DNA of 33,532 nt, taken from positions 1-33,532 of the forward strand of contig JAFGFI010000019.1 in assembly GCA_016931185.1 (NCBI GenBank). Reading direction: 5' to 3'. Under the pieces are notes generated by a model. The model did not search any database, had not been told where the DNA came from, and saw only the letters and a program-made list of their open reading frames with translations. Position 1 is the first letter of the stretch. Every line of letters begins with the position of its first letter. A program made the position numbers and the translations under genes. Positions 8,032 through 14,874 of the stretch are shown here, one piece after another. This DNA comes from Anaerolineae bacterium. Lineage in GTDB: Bacteria > Chloroflexota > Anaerolineae > B4-G1 > SLSP01.

Positions 8032-8208
8032 GTTCACTGAAAAAACTGGGGATCTCACCACAGAGACACAGAGGTCGCAGAGATTTTAAACCAAAACCTA
8101 ATAAAATTAATCTTTTGGAGCGCAACAATAGATTTTATTACACATCATTTGAAATTTTCTCCGCGTCCTCTACGACTCTGCGGTAAATAGGGCTTTTTTC
8201 AGTAGAGT
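8032..8208. repeat. MITE-like element with imperfect terminal inverted repeats
   Basis: The left arm (about 8032-8087) and right arm (about 8152-8208) are imperfect inverted copies. Both carry ACTGAAAAAA near the outer end followed by a run of CACAGAG/CGCAGAG words. The right half (8122-8213) recurs in opposite orientation at 33441-33532 with only two differences. It contains no ORF of its own. It lies between tRNA-Arg and mtnA. Its size, lack of coding and repeat ends fit a miniature non-autonomous element, but I cannot identify target-site duplications. Confidence 0.65.
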
Positions 8209-8210
8209 CA

Positions 8211-8245
8211 TAACTCGTAACTCGTAACTCCTAACTCCTAACTTG
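8211..8245. repeat. Heptanucleotide tandem repeat, 5 units
   Basis: Five 7-bp units in a row: TAACTCG twice, TAACTCC twice, then TAACTTG. They directly abut the right end of the MITE-like element and lie 33 nt before the mtnA start. A related word (CTAACTCATAACT) occurs on the other side of that element near 8015-8030. Length variation by slippage is likely. Confidence 0.8.
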
Positions 8246-8277
8246 CAATAAAAACTCTTAAAGGGGGTAATATAACC

Positions 8278-9324
8278 ATGACATATCGGGCGATTCAATG
8301 GACAAATGGGGTATTGCGGTTGTTAGATCAACGGCTGCTGCCGCACACGGTGGCGTATATTGACTATGTGGACTACCGCGAAGTGGCAGAAGCGATCAAG
8401 GTGATGGTGGTGCGCGGCGCGCCCGCGATTGGGATCACGGCGGCGTATGGGATGGCACTGGCGGCGCAGCAAAGCCATTCTTCTAGTGCGGAAGGTTTGC
8501 GCGCGGACTTGGGGACGGCGGCGGCGGTACTGCGTCAAGCGCGGCCTACAGCCGTCAATTTGTTTTGGGCACTGGAGCGCGTGCTGGCACGGGTGGCAAA
8601 TCCGGATTGGGTGACAGCAGACGCGGTACGGGCCGAGGTATTGGCGGAAGCTCACGCGATTTATGAATTGGAGAAGCAATCCAATTTTAAGATTGGCCAA
8701 AATGCGTTGCCGTTGGTGCCGCAGGGGGTGCCTGATGCACCTACTCGTATTCTCCATCACTGTAACACCGGACCGTTAGCGACGGGCGAGTATGGAACTG
8801 CACTGCGCGTGATTACTGCCGCCCACGAGGCGGGGAAATATGTCCACGCTTATGTGGATGAGACGCGTCCGCGTCTCCAAGGAGCGCGTTTGACAGCATG
8901 GGAATTACAGCAAATGGGTGTCCCTCACACGGTGATTGTGGATGGCGCGGCAGCACACGTGATGCGCACGGTGGGGATTGCGTTGTGTGTGGTAGGATGT
9001 GATCGCGTGGCCGCGAATGGGGACACCGCCAACAAGATTGGCACCTATATGCTGGCCCTGGCAGCGCGCGCTCATGGCATCCCCTTCTATGTGGTAGGAC
9101 CGACGAGTACCATTGATATGGCGGTCGCCGGTGGAGACGATATCCAGATCGAGGCGCGGCCTGCGCGGGAGGTCACGCATATCCGTGAGTGCCAGATTAC
9201 GCCGGATGGCGTGCAGGTGGCAAATCCTGCCTTTGATATCACTCCCGCGCGCTATATTACCGCCATTATCACGGAAAAGGGTGTGGTTTATCCGCCCTTT
9301 ACCGAAAACTTGGCCCGGTTATAG
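8278..9324 (+). CDS. mtnA: S-methyl-5-thioribose-1-phosphate isomerase
   Basis: The 348-residue length and motifs match MtnA, which converts 5-methylthioribose-1-phosphate to 5-methylthioribulose-1-phosphate in methionine salvage. Seen: VVRGAPAIGITAAYG near residue 43-57, the catalytic Cys in HHCNTG (C162), VDETRPRLQGARLTAWEL, and the catalytic Asp in VGCDRVAANGDTANKIGTY (D242). It ends in the conserved NPAFDITPARYI / ITEKGVVYPP segment. These positions agree with the Cys/Asp pair known for the Bacillus enzyme. The ATG follows AAAGGGGGT. No other methionine-salvage genes are next to it. Related eIF2B-like ribose-1,5-bisphosphate isomerases are less likely given the RPRLQGARLT signature. Confidence 0.95.
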   Translation: MTYRAIQWTNGVLRLLDQRLLPHTVAYIDYVDYREVAEAIKVMVVRGAPAIGITAAYGMALAAQQSHSSSAEGLRADLGTAAAVLRQARPTAVNLFWALERVLARVANPDWVTADAVRAEVLAEAHAIYELEKQSNFKIGQNALPLVPQGVPDAPTRILHHCNTGPLATGEYGTALRVITAAHEAGKYVHAYVDETRPRLQGARLTAWELQQMGVPHTVIVDGAAAHVMRTVGIALCVVGCDRVAANGDTANKIGTYMLALAARAHGIPFYVVGPTSTIDMAVAGGDDIQIEARPAREVTHIRECQITPDGVQVANPAFDITPARYITAIITEKGVVYPPFTENLARL

Positions 9325-9424
9325 ACTTAGTCGCGTTGTGTAATGGGACTAACCTCCTATTGAGTTTTATGCTCTTTTTTATTACAATAAAGTAGGTAGC
9401 TCAAGTTGCCACCTAACGCAAGAT

Positions 9425-9508
9425 CAGTCCCTAAAGGTCTGCGTGATATTGATCGAGCCAGAACCTACGGAAAACACGCATCTCGAGTCGTGCTAGATTT
9501 AGGGACTG
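9425..9508 (+). ncRNA. Candidate structured leader RNA upstream of the Flp pilin
   Basis: A perfect 11-bp closing stem is formed by 9425-9435 and 9498-9508. Inside are a 6-bp stem (9440-9445 with 9475-9480) and a small hairpin around 9480-9498, giving a three-way-junction-like fold. It ends 42 nt before the pilin ATG, inside the likely 5' leader. It does not match a riboswitch class that I can recognise. It could equally be a DNA-level inverted repeat. Confidence 0.4.
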
Positions 9509-9550
9509 CGGGTAGTATAAGTTTAAGTGTGTTTGTCAGGGAGGTGTGAG

Positions 9551-9718
9551 ATGTTATATTTGCCAAAAGAAGATGGGCAAGGATTAGTGGAATATGCCTT
9601 GATAATGATCATGATTAGCGTTGCGGTGATCGCTGTCCTGACCTTGTTAGGCCCTCAGATTGGCGATATTTATAGCAATATAAAAACTTCGTTAGAGGCA
9701 GCCGGTTTCGGTAGCTAA
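9551..9718 (+). CDS. Flp/Fap-type pilin subunit
   Basis: The 55-residue protein begins with a short leader (MLYLPKEDG) followed by QGLVEYALIMIMISVAVIAV. That is the class of a type IVb Flp pilin: Gly before the prepilin-peptidase cut, a Glu near position 5 of the mature chain and a single hydrophobic helix used for assembly. ATG 9551 is chosen because GGGAGG lies 6-7 nt upstream; the in-frame upstream GTG at 9527 lacks one. Flp pilins form adhesive or Tad-secreted fibres. No tad/rcp assembly genes are in the window, so the machinery must be elsewhere. A strong terminator follows. Confidence 0.9.
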   Translation: MLYLPKEDGQGLVEYALIMIMISVAVIAVLTLLGPQIGDIYSNIKTSLEAAGFGS

Positions 9719-9737
9719 TGTAGGGGAAGATAGCAGG

Positions 9738-9783
9738 AACCCGGTTTCCGGTCACGCAGACGTGACTTAGAAACCGGGTTTTT
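9738..9783. terminator. Bidirectional rho-independent terminator between flp and ppk2
   Basis: Perfect 11-bp stem (9738-9748 with 9770-9780) around an inner 6-bp hairpin GTCACG/CGTGAC, followed by T residues. It separates the convergent pilin and polyphosphate kinase genes and can serve both. Confidence 0.88.
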
Positions 9784-9786
9784 CCG

Positions 9787-10626
9787 TTAGTATATTTCTG
9801 GCACGAAGGTTTGATAGTCCATCGGTGGGCGGACATAACCAACATCATCCTGGCGTGGCGGGAGCGTCATCGGTTCCGGTGTCAAATCCTCATAACCGAT
9901 CATGCTCAAGAGGTGGGTGATGCAATTCAGGCGCGCTCTGCGCTTGTCATCCGCATTAACGACGTACCAGGGGGATTGCTTGGTGTCGGTATACTTGAAC
10001 ATCTCATCTTTGGCCTTGGAGTAGTCTACCCAACGACGGCGCGCTTCCAGGTCCATCGGGCTGAGCTTCCAGCGTTTGGTGGGTTCGTCCAGACGTTCCT
10101 GGAAACGTCGTTCCTGCTCCTTGTCGCTGACAGAGAACCAATACTTGATAAGAATAATGCCGGAGCGAATGAGCATCCGCTCAAACTCTGGGCAAGAGCG
10201 CAGAAATTCGCGATATTCCTCCTCGGTGCAGAAGTTCATCACGCGTTCCACGCCTGCGCGGTTATACCAACTACGATCGAAGAGTACCATCTCCCCGGCG
10301 GCAGGTAGATGGGCTACGTAGCGTTGGAAGTACCATTGGCCGCCTTCGCGCTCGGTGGGTACGCCTAGCGCGACTACACGGCAGATACGGGGATTCAATC
10401 GTTCGGTGATGCGTTTGATAACCCCTCCCTTCCCGGCAGCATCGCGTCCCTCAAAGATAACAATGACCCTGAGCTTTTTCTCCTTGATCCAATATTGGAG
10501 TTTTACTAATTCCTCTTGCAGATCACCCAATTCAGCCTCGTAGAGTTTTTTATCCAATCGTTTGTTCTTTTTCTCTGCCGAGGGTGTTGTCACTTTTGCT
10601 TCTGAGTGCTTTTTTTCCTTCGCCAT
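9787..10626 (-). CDS. ppk2: Polyphosphate kinase 2 family protein
   Basis: 279 residues with the PPK2 P-loop kinase fold. Walker A is FEGRDAAGKGG (around residues 58-68), the Walker B-type segment is VLFDRSWYNRAGVE (around 114-127), and the lid module is KRWKLSPMDLEARRRW. PPK2 enzymes move phosphate between inorganic polyphosphate and nucleotides; the single-domain form with this lid is usually polyphosphate-driven phosphorylation of ADP or GDP. The Lys/Glu-rich N-terminus (about 30 residues) is a charged extension without a known role. The start has AGGAGG at good spacing on the minus strand. It is cytoplasmic and stands alone. The exact class (I, II or III) is an inference. Confidence 0.93.
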   Translation of the reverse strand: MAKEKKHSEAKVTTPSAEKKNKRLDKKLYEAELGDLQEELVKLQYWIKEKKLRVIVIFEGRDAAGKGGVIKRITERLNPRICRVVALGVPTEREGGQWYFQRYVAHLPAAGEMVLFDRSWYNRAGVERVMNFCTEEEYREFLRSCPEFERMLIRSGIILIKYWFSVSDKEQERRFQERLDEPTKRWKLSPMDLEARRRWVDYSKAKDEMFKYTDTKQSPWYVVNADDKRRARLNCITHLLSMIGYEDLTPEPMTLPPRQDDVGYVRPPMDYQTFVPEIY

Positions 10627-10695
10627 AATGTCCTCCTTGTAAGTAATGGACGAATTATTTAAAGTTCATAAGACTGCCAGAAGGATTTTGAGGAT

Positions 10696-10734
10696 GTTTG
10701 CACATCTTCGGGCTTTGCCCGAAGATGTGCAAAC
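10696..10734. repeat. Perfect 18-bp palindrome with TTT loop
   Basis: Arms 10696-10713 and 10717-10734 are exactly complementary, with core CGGGC-TTT-GCCCG. There is no T-tract after it on the plus strand. It resembles the core CGGGC-GTA-GCCCG at 21385-21397 and belongs to the set of short-loop palindromes seen in this window. Confidence 0.85.
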
Positions 10735-10957
10735 GCTCCCTTTTACCGGCCTCTTTAGCCGTATCTACGCCAGTTGGGTTGTAACGCCATATATGTAATT
10801 TCATTATATATGGACCTGTGTTTTGTTGCAACTTACTGGTCATTTGGCTAGTCATAAGTCTAGTCGGTAAGTGGGGGACAAATCTAGCTTAATGTCTGTA
10901 GGTTAACGCAAAAATTTTGTTTATTATTAGGTTAACTTAACCCAAATTGCTATCTAA

Positions 10958-10982
10958 TTTTTCGCCCCGTAGGGGCGAAAAA
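10958..10982. repeat. Perfect 11-bp palindrome with GTA loop
   Basis: TTTTTCGCCCC, then GTA, then the exact complement. The flanking A and T runs make it terminator-like on either strand; it could end transcripts running in from either side. Its loop is the same as that of the palindromes at 21371 and 16063. Confidence 0.8.
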
Positions 10983-11073
10983 GAGAAGGGAAAAAACGCC
11001 CTTTTTCTCTTCCGCTACCACAAGGTAGCAACTCGCGTTATCTATTTAATCGGGGAAAGAGTGTGGGAGGACA

Positions 11074-11715
11074 ATGACAAGGGCAGAGCCGATTCGCGTG
11101 TTGTTGGTGGATGATCACGATATTGTACGACGGGGATTGTCTGTATATTTGGATGTGACACCCGATCTCGTATTAGCCGGTGAAGCCAACACTGGTGAGG
11201 AAGCGATGGAAATCTGCGCGCGCGTACACCCGGATGTCGTGTTAATGGATTTGGTGATGCCAGGTATGGGGGGGGTGACTGCTACACAGTTGATTCACGA
11301 GCGATGGCCCGAGGTGAAGGTGATTGCGCTCACGAGCTTTCGGGAGAAAGAACTGGTCCAGGAAGCACTGCGCGCCGGTGCAATGAGCTATCTGGTGAAG
11401 AATGTCTCGTGTGATGAATTGACGCAGGCAATTCGTGCCGCATATCTTGGGCAGTCCACCTTTTCGCCGGAAGCCACGCAGGCCCTGATTCAAACAGCTT
11501 GTCAAGCCTCAGCTCCTGGTCACGATTTGACCGCCTCTGAACAAGATGTATTGGCATTGATGGTTAAGGGACTGACCAACGCTGAGATTGCAGAACATTT
11601 ACATGTGAGTTATTCCACTGCGCGTGCGCGCGTGAGTAATATTTTGGCCAAATTGGGAGTTTCGCGCAGATCAGAGGCTGTAGCGCTGGCCTTGCGATAT
11701 AAGTTGGTCACTTGA
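11074..11715 (+). CDS. NarL/FixJ-family response regulator
   Basis: 213 residues. The N-terminal receiver domain has acidic pocket residues in LLVDDHD, the phospho-acceptor D59 in DVVLMDLVMPG, and a conserved Lys in YLVKNVS. The C-terminal LuxR-type helix-turn-helix has LTASEQDVLALMVKGLTNAE, then IAEHLHVSYSTARARVSNIL and KLGVSRRSEAVALAL. On phosphorylation such proteins dimerise and bind DNA. The ATG follows GGGAGG. No partner kinase is adjacent; the nearest one in the window is at 25755, itself a receiver-kinase hybrid. The following gene is a receiver-only protein, suggesting a small two-component signalling cluster. Confidence 0.94.
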   Translation: MTRAEPIRVLLVDDHDIVRRGLSVYLDVTPDLVLAGEANTGEEAMEICARVHPDVVLMDLVMPGMGGVTATQLIHERWPEVKVIALTSFREKELVQEALRAGAMSYLVKNVSCDELTQAIRAAYLGQSTFSPEATQALIQTACQASAPGHDLTASEQDVLALMVKGLTNAEIAEHLHVSYSTARARVSNILAKLGVSRRSEAVALALRYKLVT

Positions 11716-11803
11716 ATGTCGAAATATAGACATCTGTCTATACCTAAACTCCCCAAATGCTTGGCGCACCTATGGAAGTTTTACCTTAGAGTAGGTTACA
11801 TAG

Positions 11804-12181
11804 GTGAAAGTTGAAATGCGTATTTTACTTGCTGATGATCAGGCAATAGTTCTGTCTGCCTTACGCGCGTTGCTGGATCTCGAGATGGGGATGGAAGTAG
11901 TGGGGGAGGCGACCGACGCGGAAGCCTTGTTGGCGCAGATGAGAATATTGCACCCTGATTTGCTCCTGTTGGATTGGACGTTACCGGGATTGGGCGCGAT
12001 GGGATCGGTGGCGGCCTTACGTCAGGTACATCCTGCTTTGCAGATTATTGTTATCAGCGGATTGCCTGAGGCGCGCCATAGCGCGCTGGATGCAGGAGCG
12101 GATGCGTTCTTCAGTAAAGTGGAACCGCCGGAGCGATTATTGGCCGCGATAGATGGCTGTGAACGCGCGGCTCATGTGTGA
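11804..12181 (+). CDS. Receiver-only response regulator
   Basis: 125 residues consisting of one receiver domain with no output domain: LLADDQ acidic pocket, phospho-acceptor D57 in LLLLDWTLPGLG, Ser/Thr-position S in VISGLPEA and a conserved Lys in FFSKVEPP. It starts at GTG 11804, with ATG 11816 as an alternative; neither has a strong ribosome binding site. Single-domain receivers act as phosphate shuttles or bind target proteins directly. It lies 88 nt after the NarL-type regulator, and its tail is close to the next small gene. Confidence 0.85.
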   Translation: MKVEMRILLADDQAIVLSALRALLDLEMGMEVVGEATDAEALLAQMRILHPDLLLLDWTLPGLGAMGSVAALRQVHPALQIIVISGLPEARHSALDAGADAFFSKVEPPERLLAAIDGCERAAHV

Positions 12182-12200
12182 AGTTTGTGGAGGAATGGGT

Positions 12201-12455
12201 ATGGCGCATTATGGGGAATTTCAACGACTGGATGCATTGATTGCGGAAGCAATGCATTACAGTGTGCCGGAGGTAACGGCTTTACCGGATGTGTGGGCGC
12301 GAATTGAGCAGCGTGTGCATCGCTTGGAAAGTGAAAAAATTGCGCGAATGTATGATCCACCCCCACACCCTGTTGCATCCCATTGGGAATTGTCTTCAGG
12401 TGTGTTCCCGGTGCGTATCGCGGCCTTTTTAGATCTGGCGAAATTTGAGGTGTAG
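12201..12455 (+). CDS. Small hypothetical protein (84 aa) following the receiver gene
   Basis: ATG 12201 is chosen because GTGGAGG lies 7 nt before it. In-frame ATGs at 12153, 12174 and 12195 would overlap the receiver gene or sit on the binding site. The protein has a helical first half, LDALIAEAMHYSVPEVTALP then DVWARIEQRV, resembling the membrane-proximal tail regions of small signalling proteins in Chloroflexota. There is no signal peptide or transmembrane helix. I do not recognise a family. It probably shares a transcript with the two response regulators. Confidence 0.65.
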   Translation: MAHYGEFQRLDALIAEAMHYSVPEVTALPDVWARIEQRVHRLESEKIARMYDPPPHPVASHWELSSGVFPVRIAAFLDLAKFEV

Positions 12456-12559
12456 TCACACTCTATTATGAAGGCCTTTGCTATCGTGACATCAGGTCAA
12501 TTCCCGATTTTACATTTGTCAATTTTAAATTTTATAGATTTTAACTTATCAAGGAGGTG

Positions 12560-12658
12560 ATGTATATTGAGGCAATAAAATTGGATTGTGATTCCGTTTG
12601 TTGTAACTTGTATTTCAATTTAAACATATCTAACTATGTAGGAGGAGAAGATGTTTAG
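12560..12658 (+). CDS. Possible 32-codon leader ORF before the peptide-binding protein gene
   Basis: An ATG immediately after a near-perfect anti-16S match (AAGGAGGTG) opens a 32-codon frame whose TAG stop overlaps the start region of the binding-protein gene at 12651. The distance from the ribosome binding site to the ATG is only about 2-3 nt, which is short. The peptide is unremarkable apart from three Cys. It might couple translation to the downstream gene, or the binding-site match may be a chance or standby site. Confidence 0.2.
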   Translation: MYIEAIKLDCDSVCCNLYFNLNISNYVGGEDV

Positions 12659-14723
12659 CAAAAGGATACTTGCTGCAAAAGGATATTTGCTGGCGAGTCT
12701 ACTCGTCGTATCGTTGGTGTTGTTTGCCGCGTGCTCGACCCCGACGCCTGAGGTGGTTGAGGTGGTGAAAACCGTTGTCGTCACCGAAGTGGTTGAGAAA
12801 GAGGGGAAGGAAGTCGTGGTGGAGAAGACTGTTGAAGTCGTTGTAACGGCCACTCCGGCCCCGGTGGAACCGACAAAAGATCCCAATGCCCCTAAAGAAG
12901 GCGGCAAGGGGGATGTGTTCCGCGCTGCGATTCTCTCAGATATGACCACGATGAACTATTGGTCAGCTTTTGGGCCGATTAACTCCAGTATGTGGAACTA
13001 TGTAGTGGTTCAAGCTTACTACCCGAGAGCCTATACCACGGGTACTGCTCACCGCTGGGATTACGCTCCTATACTTGCCATGGATATGCCTAGCCCCACG
13101 GAGCAGGAAGGTGATTTCTGGGTCAGCACTGTGACTTTGCGGGATGACATTATGTGGAGTGACGGCACGAAGATCACGGCCCATGACTGGGCATGGACGG
13201 CGAATGTCGCATTAAAGCTGAATCTCCAGGGGAACTGGACGCAGTATGATCCGGCATACCTGGATCACATTGAGGCTGTAGATGATGTCACGGCCAAGCT
13301 CTATTATCATACTAAGCCCGGGTTGGCCGTGCATGAGTATGGCACGCTGGGGGCACCGTGGATGAATAAGGCATTCTGGTCCCCCATGGTTGATCCTCTG
13401 GTGGAGCGGATGGAGACCGAGGGGAAGGACCTGGATCCGGAAAGTGACGAATATATTGCGTTGCAATCGGAGATTGTTCAGGCGTTGGAAACTCTGGATC
13501 CTACAGGGGAACCTTCCGGTGGCCCCTGGGCCTTCGGGCAATGGGAAGCGGGCGCATTTGTGGAAAATGTACGCCATGAGAATTATTTTGACTACATGCG
13601 CGAAGTTACCGAATATGAGGGCGGGGGGTATAAGCAGGTGGTGAACGGCAGAGAATGGAGTTCCGGTGATACCAGTGCTCCGGTTCAGGCTGAATATAAG
13701 GAAGGCCCCTGGTTTGATAAGACTCTCTTCTCGATTTACAGTACCGATGCCGCTGTATTGGCCCTGGATGCCGGTGAAGTGGACTTCATCATTACACCTA
13801 ACGGCCTCAGTCAGGGACAGATCGCGCAGTTATCGCCGAATCCCGACATCTCTATTTCAACAAATCCTGCCAATGGGTTCCGCTATCTATCCTTTAACTT
13901 TAGCGTACCTGTGCTGCATGATGCCGCCATACGCCAGGCGACTGCCTGTATGATTGATAAGGAGTTCCTAACCCAAAGTGTGCTACAAGGCGCGGCGATC
14001 CCCGTAGATACTATTGTGCCCGAGGCAAATGCTTATTGGTATAATCCGGATGTACCGCTGTTCTGTGATGGAATGACCACGCAGGAACGGATGGAAGAGG
14101 CGGTGCGGATTCTTAAGGATGCCGGTTACACCTGGGATACGGAACCTTACTGGCGCGAGGATCGTGGCGGTACAGTTGAATGGGGTGTGGGGCTTAAAGA
14201 CCCTAACGGTCAATATGTACCTACTTTACGTTTGTTGGCTCCCAGCGCGGGCTATGATCCGCTGCGCGCGACCACCGGCGTTTACATTGAGCAATGGATG
14301 AACCAATTGGGTATTCCTGTCGAGGCTGAGTTGACCAACTTTAACCGCATTCTCGAAATACGTACTGACCCGACAGCTTGGGATATGTACATTTTGGGCT
14401 GGGGTCTAAGTACCTTCCCCGACTATGCCTGCCGTTTCTTGCAGCCTGGCGCCGGTTGGAACTATGGCGCTTATGACAGTGAAGAATTTGATACCGTGTG
14501 TAACGAGCTTTTGGCCGAGACCGACCGTGAAAAGGCCCGCGAGCAAGCTTTCAAGATCCAGGAAATTCTGGCGACCGATTTGCCTTACCTCTACCTGTTC
14601 ACGACACCGATGGCTGATGCCTGGGATAATACACAGGTGATGTATCCTTTCACCGACGTGATAGATGGTATTGGTTCTGGTTACTACGGTCTGCAAGAAT
14701 ACGTAATGGCGGTTGCTGAGTAA
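12651..14723 (+). CDS. ABC transporter peptide/oligopeptide-binding lipoprotein (family 5)
   Basis: 690 residues. Signal peptide with lipobox LFAAC-S, then a long Val/Glu/Lys/Thr linker (VVEVVKTVVVTEVVEK and repeats of it) ending in TPAPVEPT, a linker style typical of Chloroflexota binding proteins. The mature part is a periplasmic-type family-5 solute-binding protein of the DppA/OppA class: LRDDIMWSDGTKITAHDWAW, FNFSVPVLHDAAIRQATACM and WGLSTFPDYACRF. It would be anchored on the outer face of the cytoplasmic membrane and deliver peptides (or other family-5 ligands such as nickel or sugars) to the permeases. ATG is preceded by GGAGGAG. It is the first gene of a complete five-gene importer operon. 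Confidence 0.93.
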   Translation: MFSKRILAAKGYLLASLLVVSLVLFAACSTPTPEVVEVVKTVVVTEVVEKEGKEVVVEKTVEVVVTATPAPVEPTKDPNAPKEGGKGDVFRAAILSDMTTMNYWSAFGPINSSMWNYVVVQAYYPRAYTTGTAHRWDYAPILAMDMPSPTEQEGDFWVSTVTLRDDIMWSDGTKITAHDWAWTANVALKLNLQGNWTQYDPAYLDHIEAVDDVTAKLYYHTKPGLAVHEYGTLGAPWMNKAFWSPMVDPLVERMETEGKDLDPESDEYIALQSEIVQALETLDPTGEPSGGPWAFGQWEAGAFVENVRHENYFDYMREVTEYEGGGYKQVVNGREWSSGDTSAPVQAEYKEGPWFDKTLFSIYSTDAAVLALDAGEVDFIITPNGLSQGQIAQLSPNPDISISTNPANGFRYLSFNFSVPVLHDAAIRQATACMIDKEFLTQSVLQGAAIPVDTIVPEANAYWYNPDVPLFCDGMTTQERMEEAVRILKDAGYTWDTEPYWREDRGGTVEWGVGLKDPNGQYVPTLRLLAPSAGYDPLRATTGVYIEQWMNQLGIPVEAELTNFNRILEIRTDPTAWDMYILGWGLSTFPDYACRFLQPGAGWNYGAYDSEEFDTVCNELLAETDREKAREQAFKIQEILATDLPYLYLFTTPMADAWDNTQVMYPFTDVIDGIGSGYYGLQEYVMAVAE

Positions 14724-14768
14724 AATTGGGACTTTAAGAGTCGTGGAGTTTCCTTGAGGTTGTATTAT

Positions 14769-14833
14769 GGAGGGGGAGTGGGCTTCCTCCAGCGGGAGTC
14801 CCCGCCCAGAGGCCCAACCCCTCCAAGTTTTTT
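14769..14833 (+). terminator. Attenuator-like hairpin after the binding-protein gene
   Basis: GGAGGGG (14769-14775) pairs with CCCCTCC (14818-14824), enclosing further GC-rich pairing (TGGGC with GCCCA), and is followed by AAGTTTTTT. Placed between the binding-protein and permease genes, it is a likely partial terminator that keeps the binding protein in excess over the membrane subunits, a common design in such operons. Confidence 0.65.
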
Positions 14834-14840
14834 CAGAGAA

Positions 14841-14874
14841 AGGAGGCGGAGTTTTCTCCGCTAGATACGAAATG
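14841..14874 (+). promoter_or_regulatory. Ribosome binding site separated from the ATG by a hairpin
   Basis: AGGAGG at 14841-14846 is about 25 nt from the ATG at 14872, too far for normal use. Between them GCGGAG-TTTT-CTCCGC forms a 6-bp hairpin. If it folds, the effective spacing drops to about 10 nt. The hairpin overlaps the end of the AGGAGG, so it could instead limit access. Confidence 0.45.

Larger units (their letters stand above)
10627..11073. other. Intergenic stretch rich in palindromes
   Basis: The gap between the divergent ppk2 and response regulator genes holds several hairpins in series. These are a perfect 18-bp palindrome with 3-nt loop (10696-10734), an AT-rich hairpin based on CCATATAT/ATATATGG near 10782-10810, a perfect 11-bp palindrome with GTA loop (10958-10982), an imperfect GAGAA-GGG hairpin near 10983-11010, and GCTACC/GGTAGC with a 4-nt loop (11014-11029). 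No gene is visible. Promoters for both genes should lie here. Confidence 0.7.

Noticed and set aside
7874..8128. 84-codon minus-strand frame
   Set aside because: It runs through the tRNA-Arg and the MITE-like repeat, so it is a shadow of non-coding features.
9425..9508. Cyclic-di-GMP riboswitch before the pilin
   Set aside because: Pilin genes can have one, but the conserved riboswitch core is not seen and the fold differs.
14767..14871. Upstream extension of the first permease
   Set aside because: The added residues come from the GC-rich attenuator; the conserved N-terminus starts at 14872.
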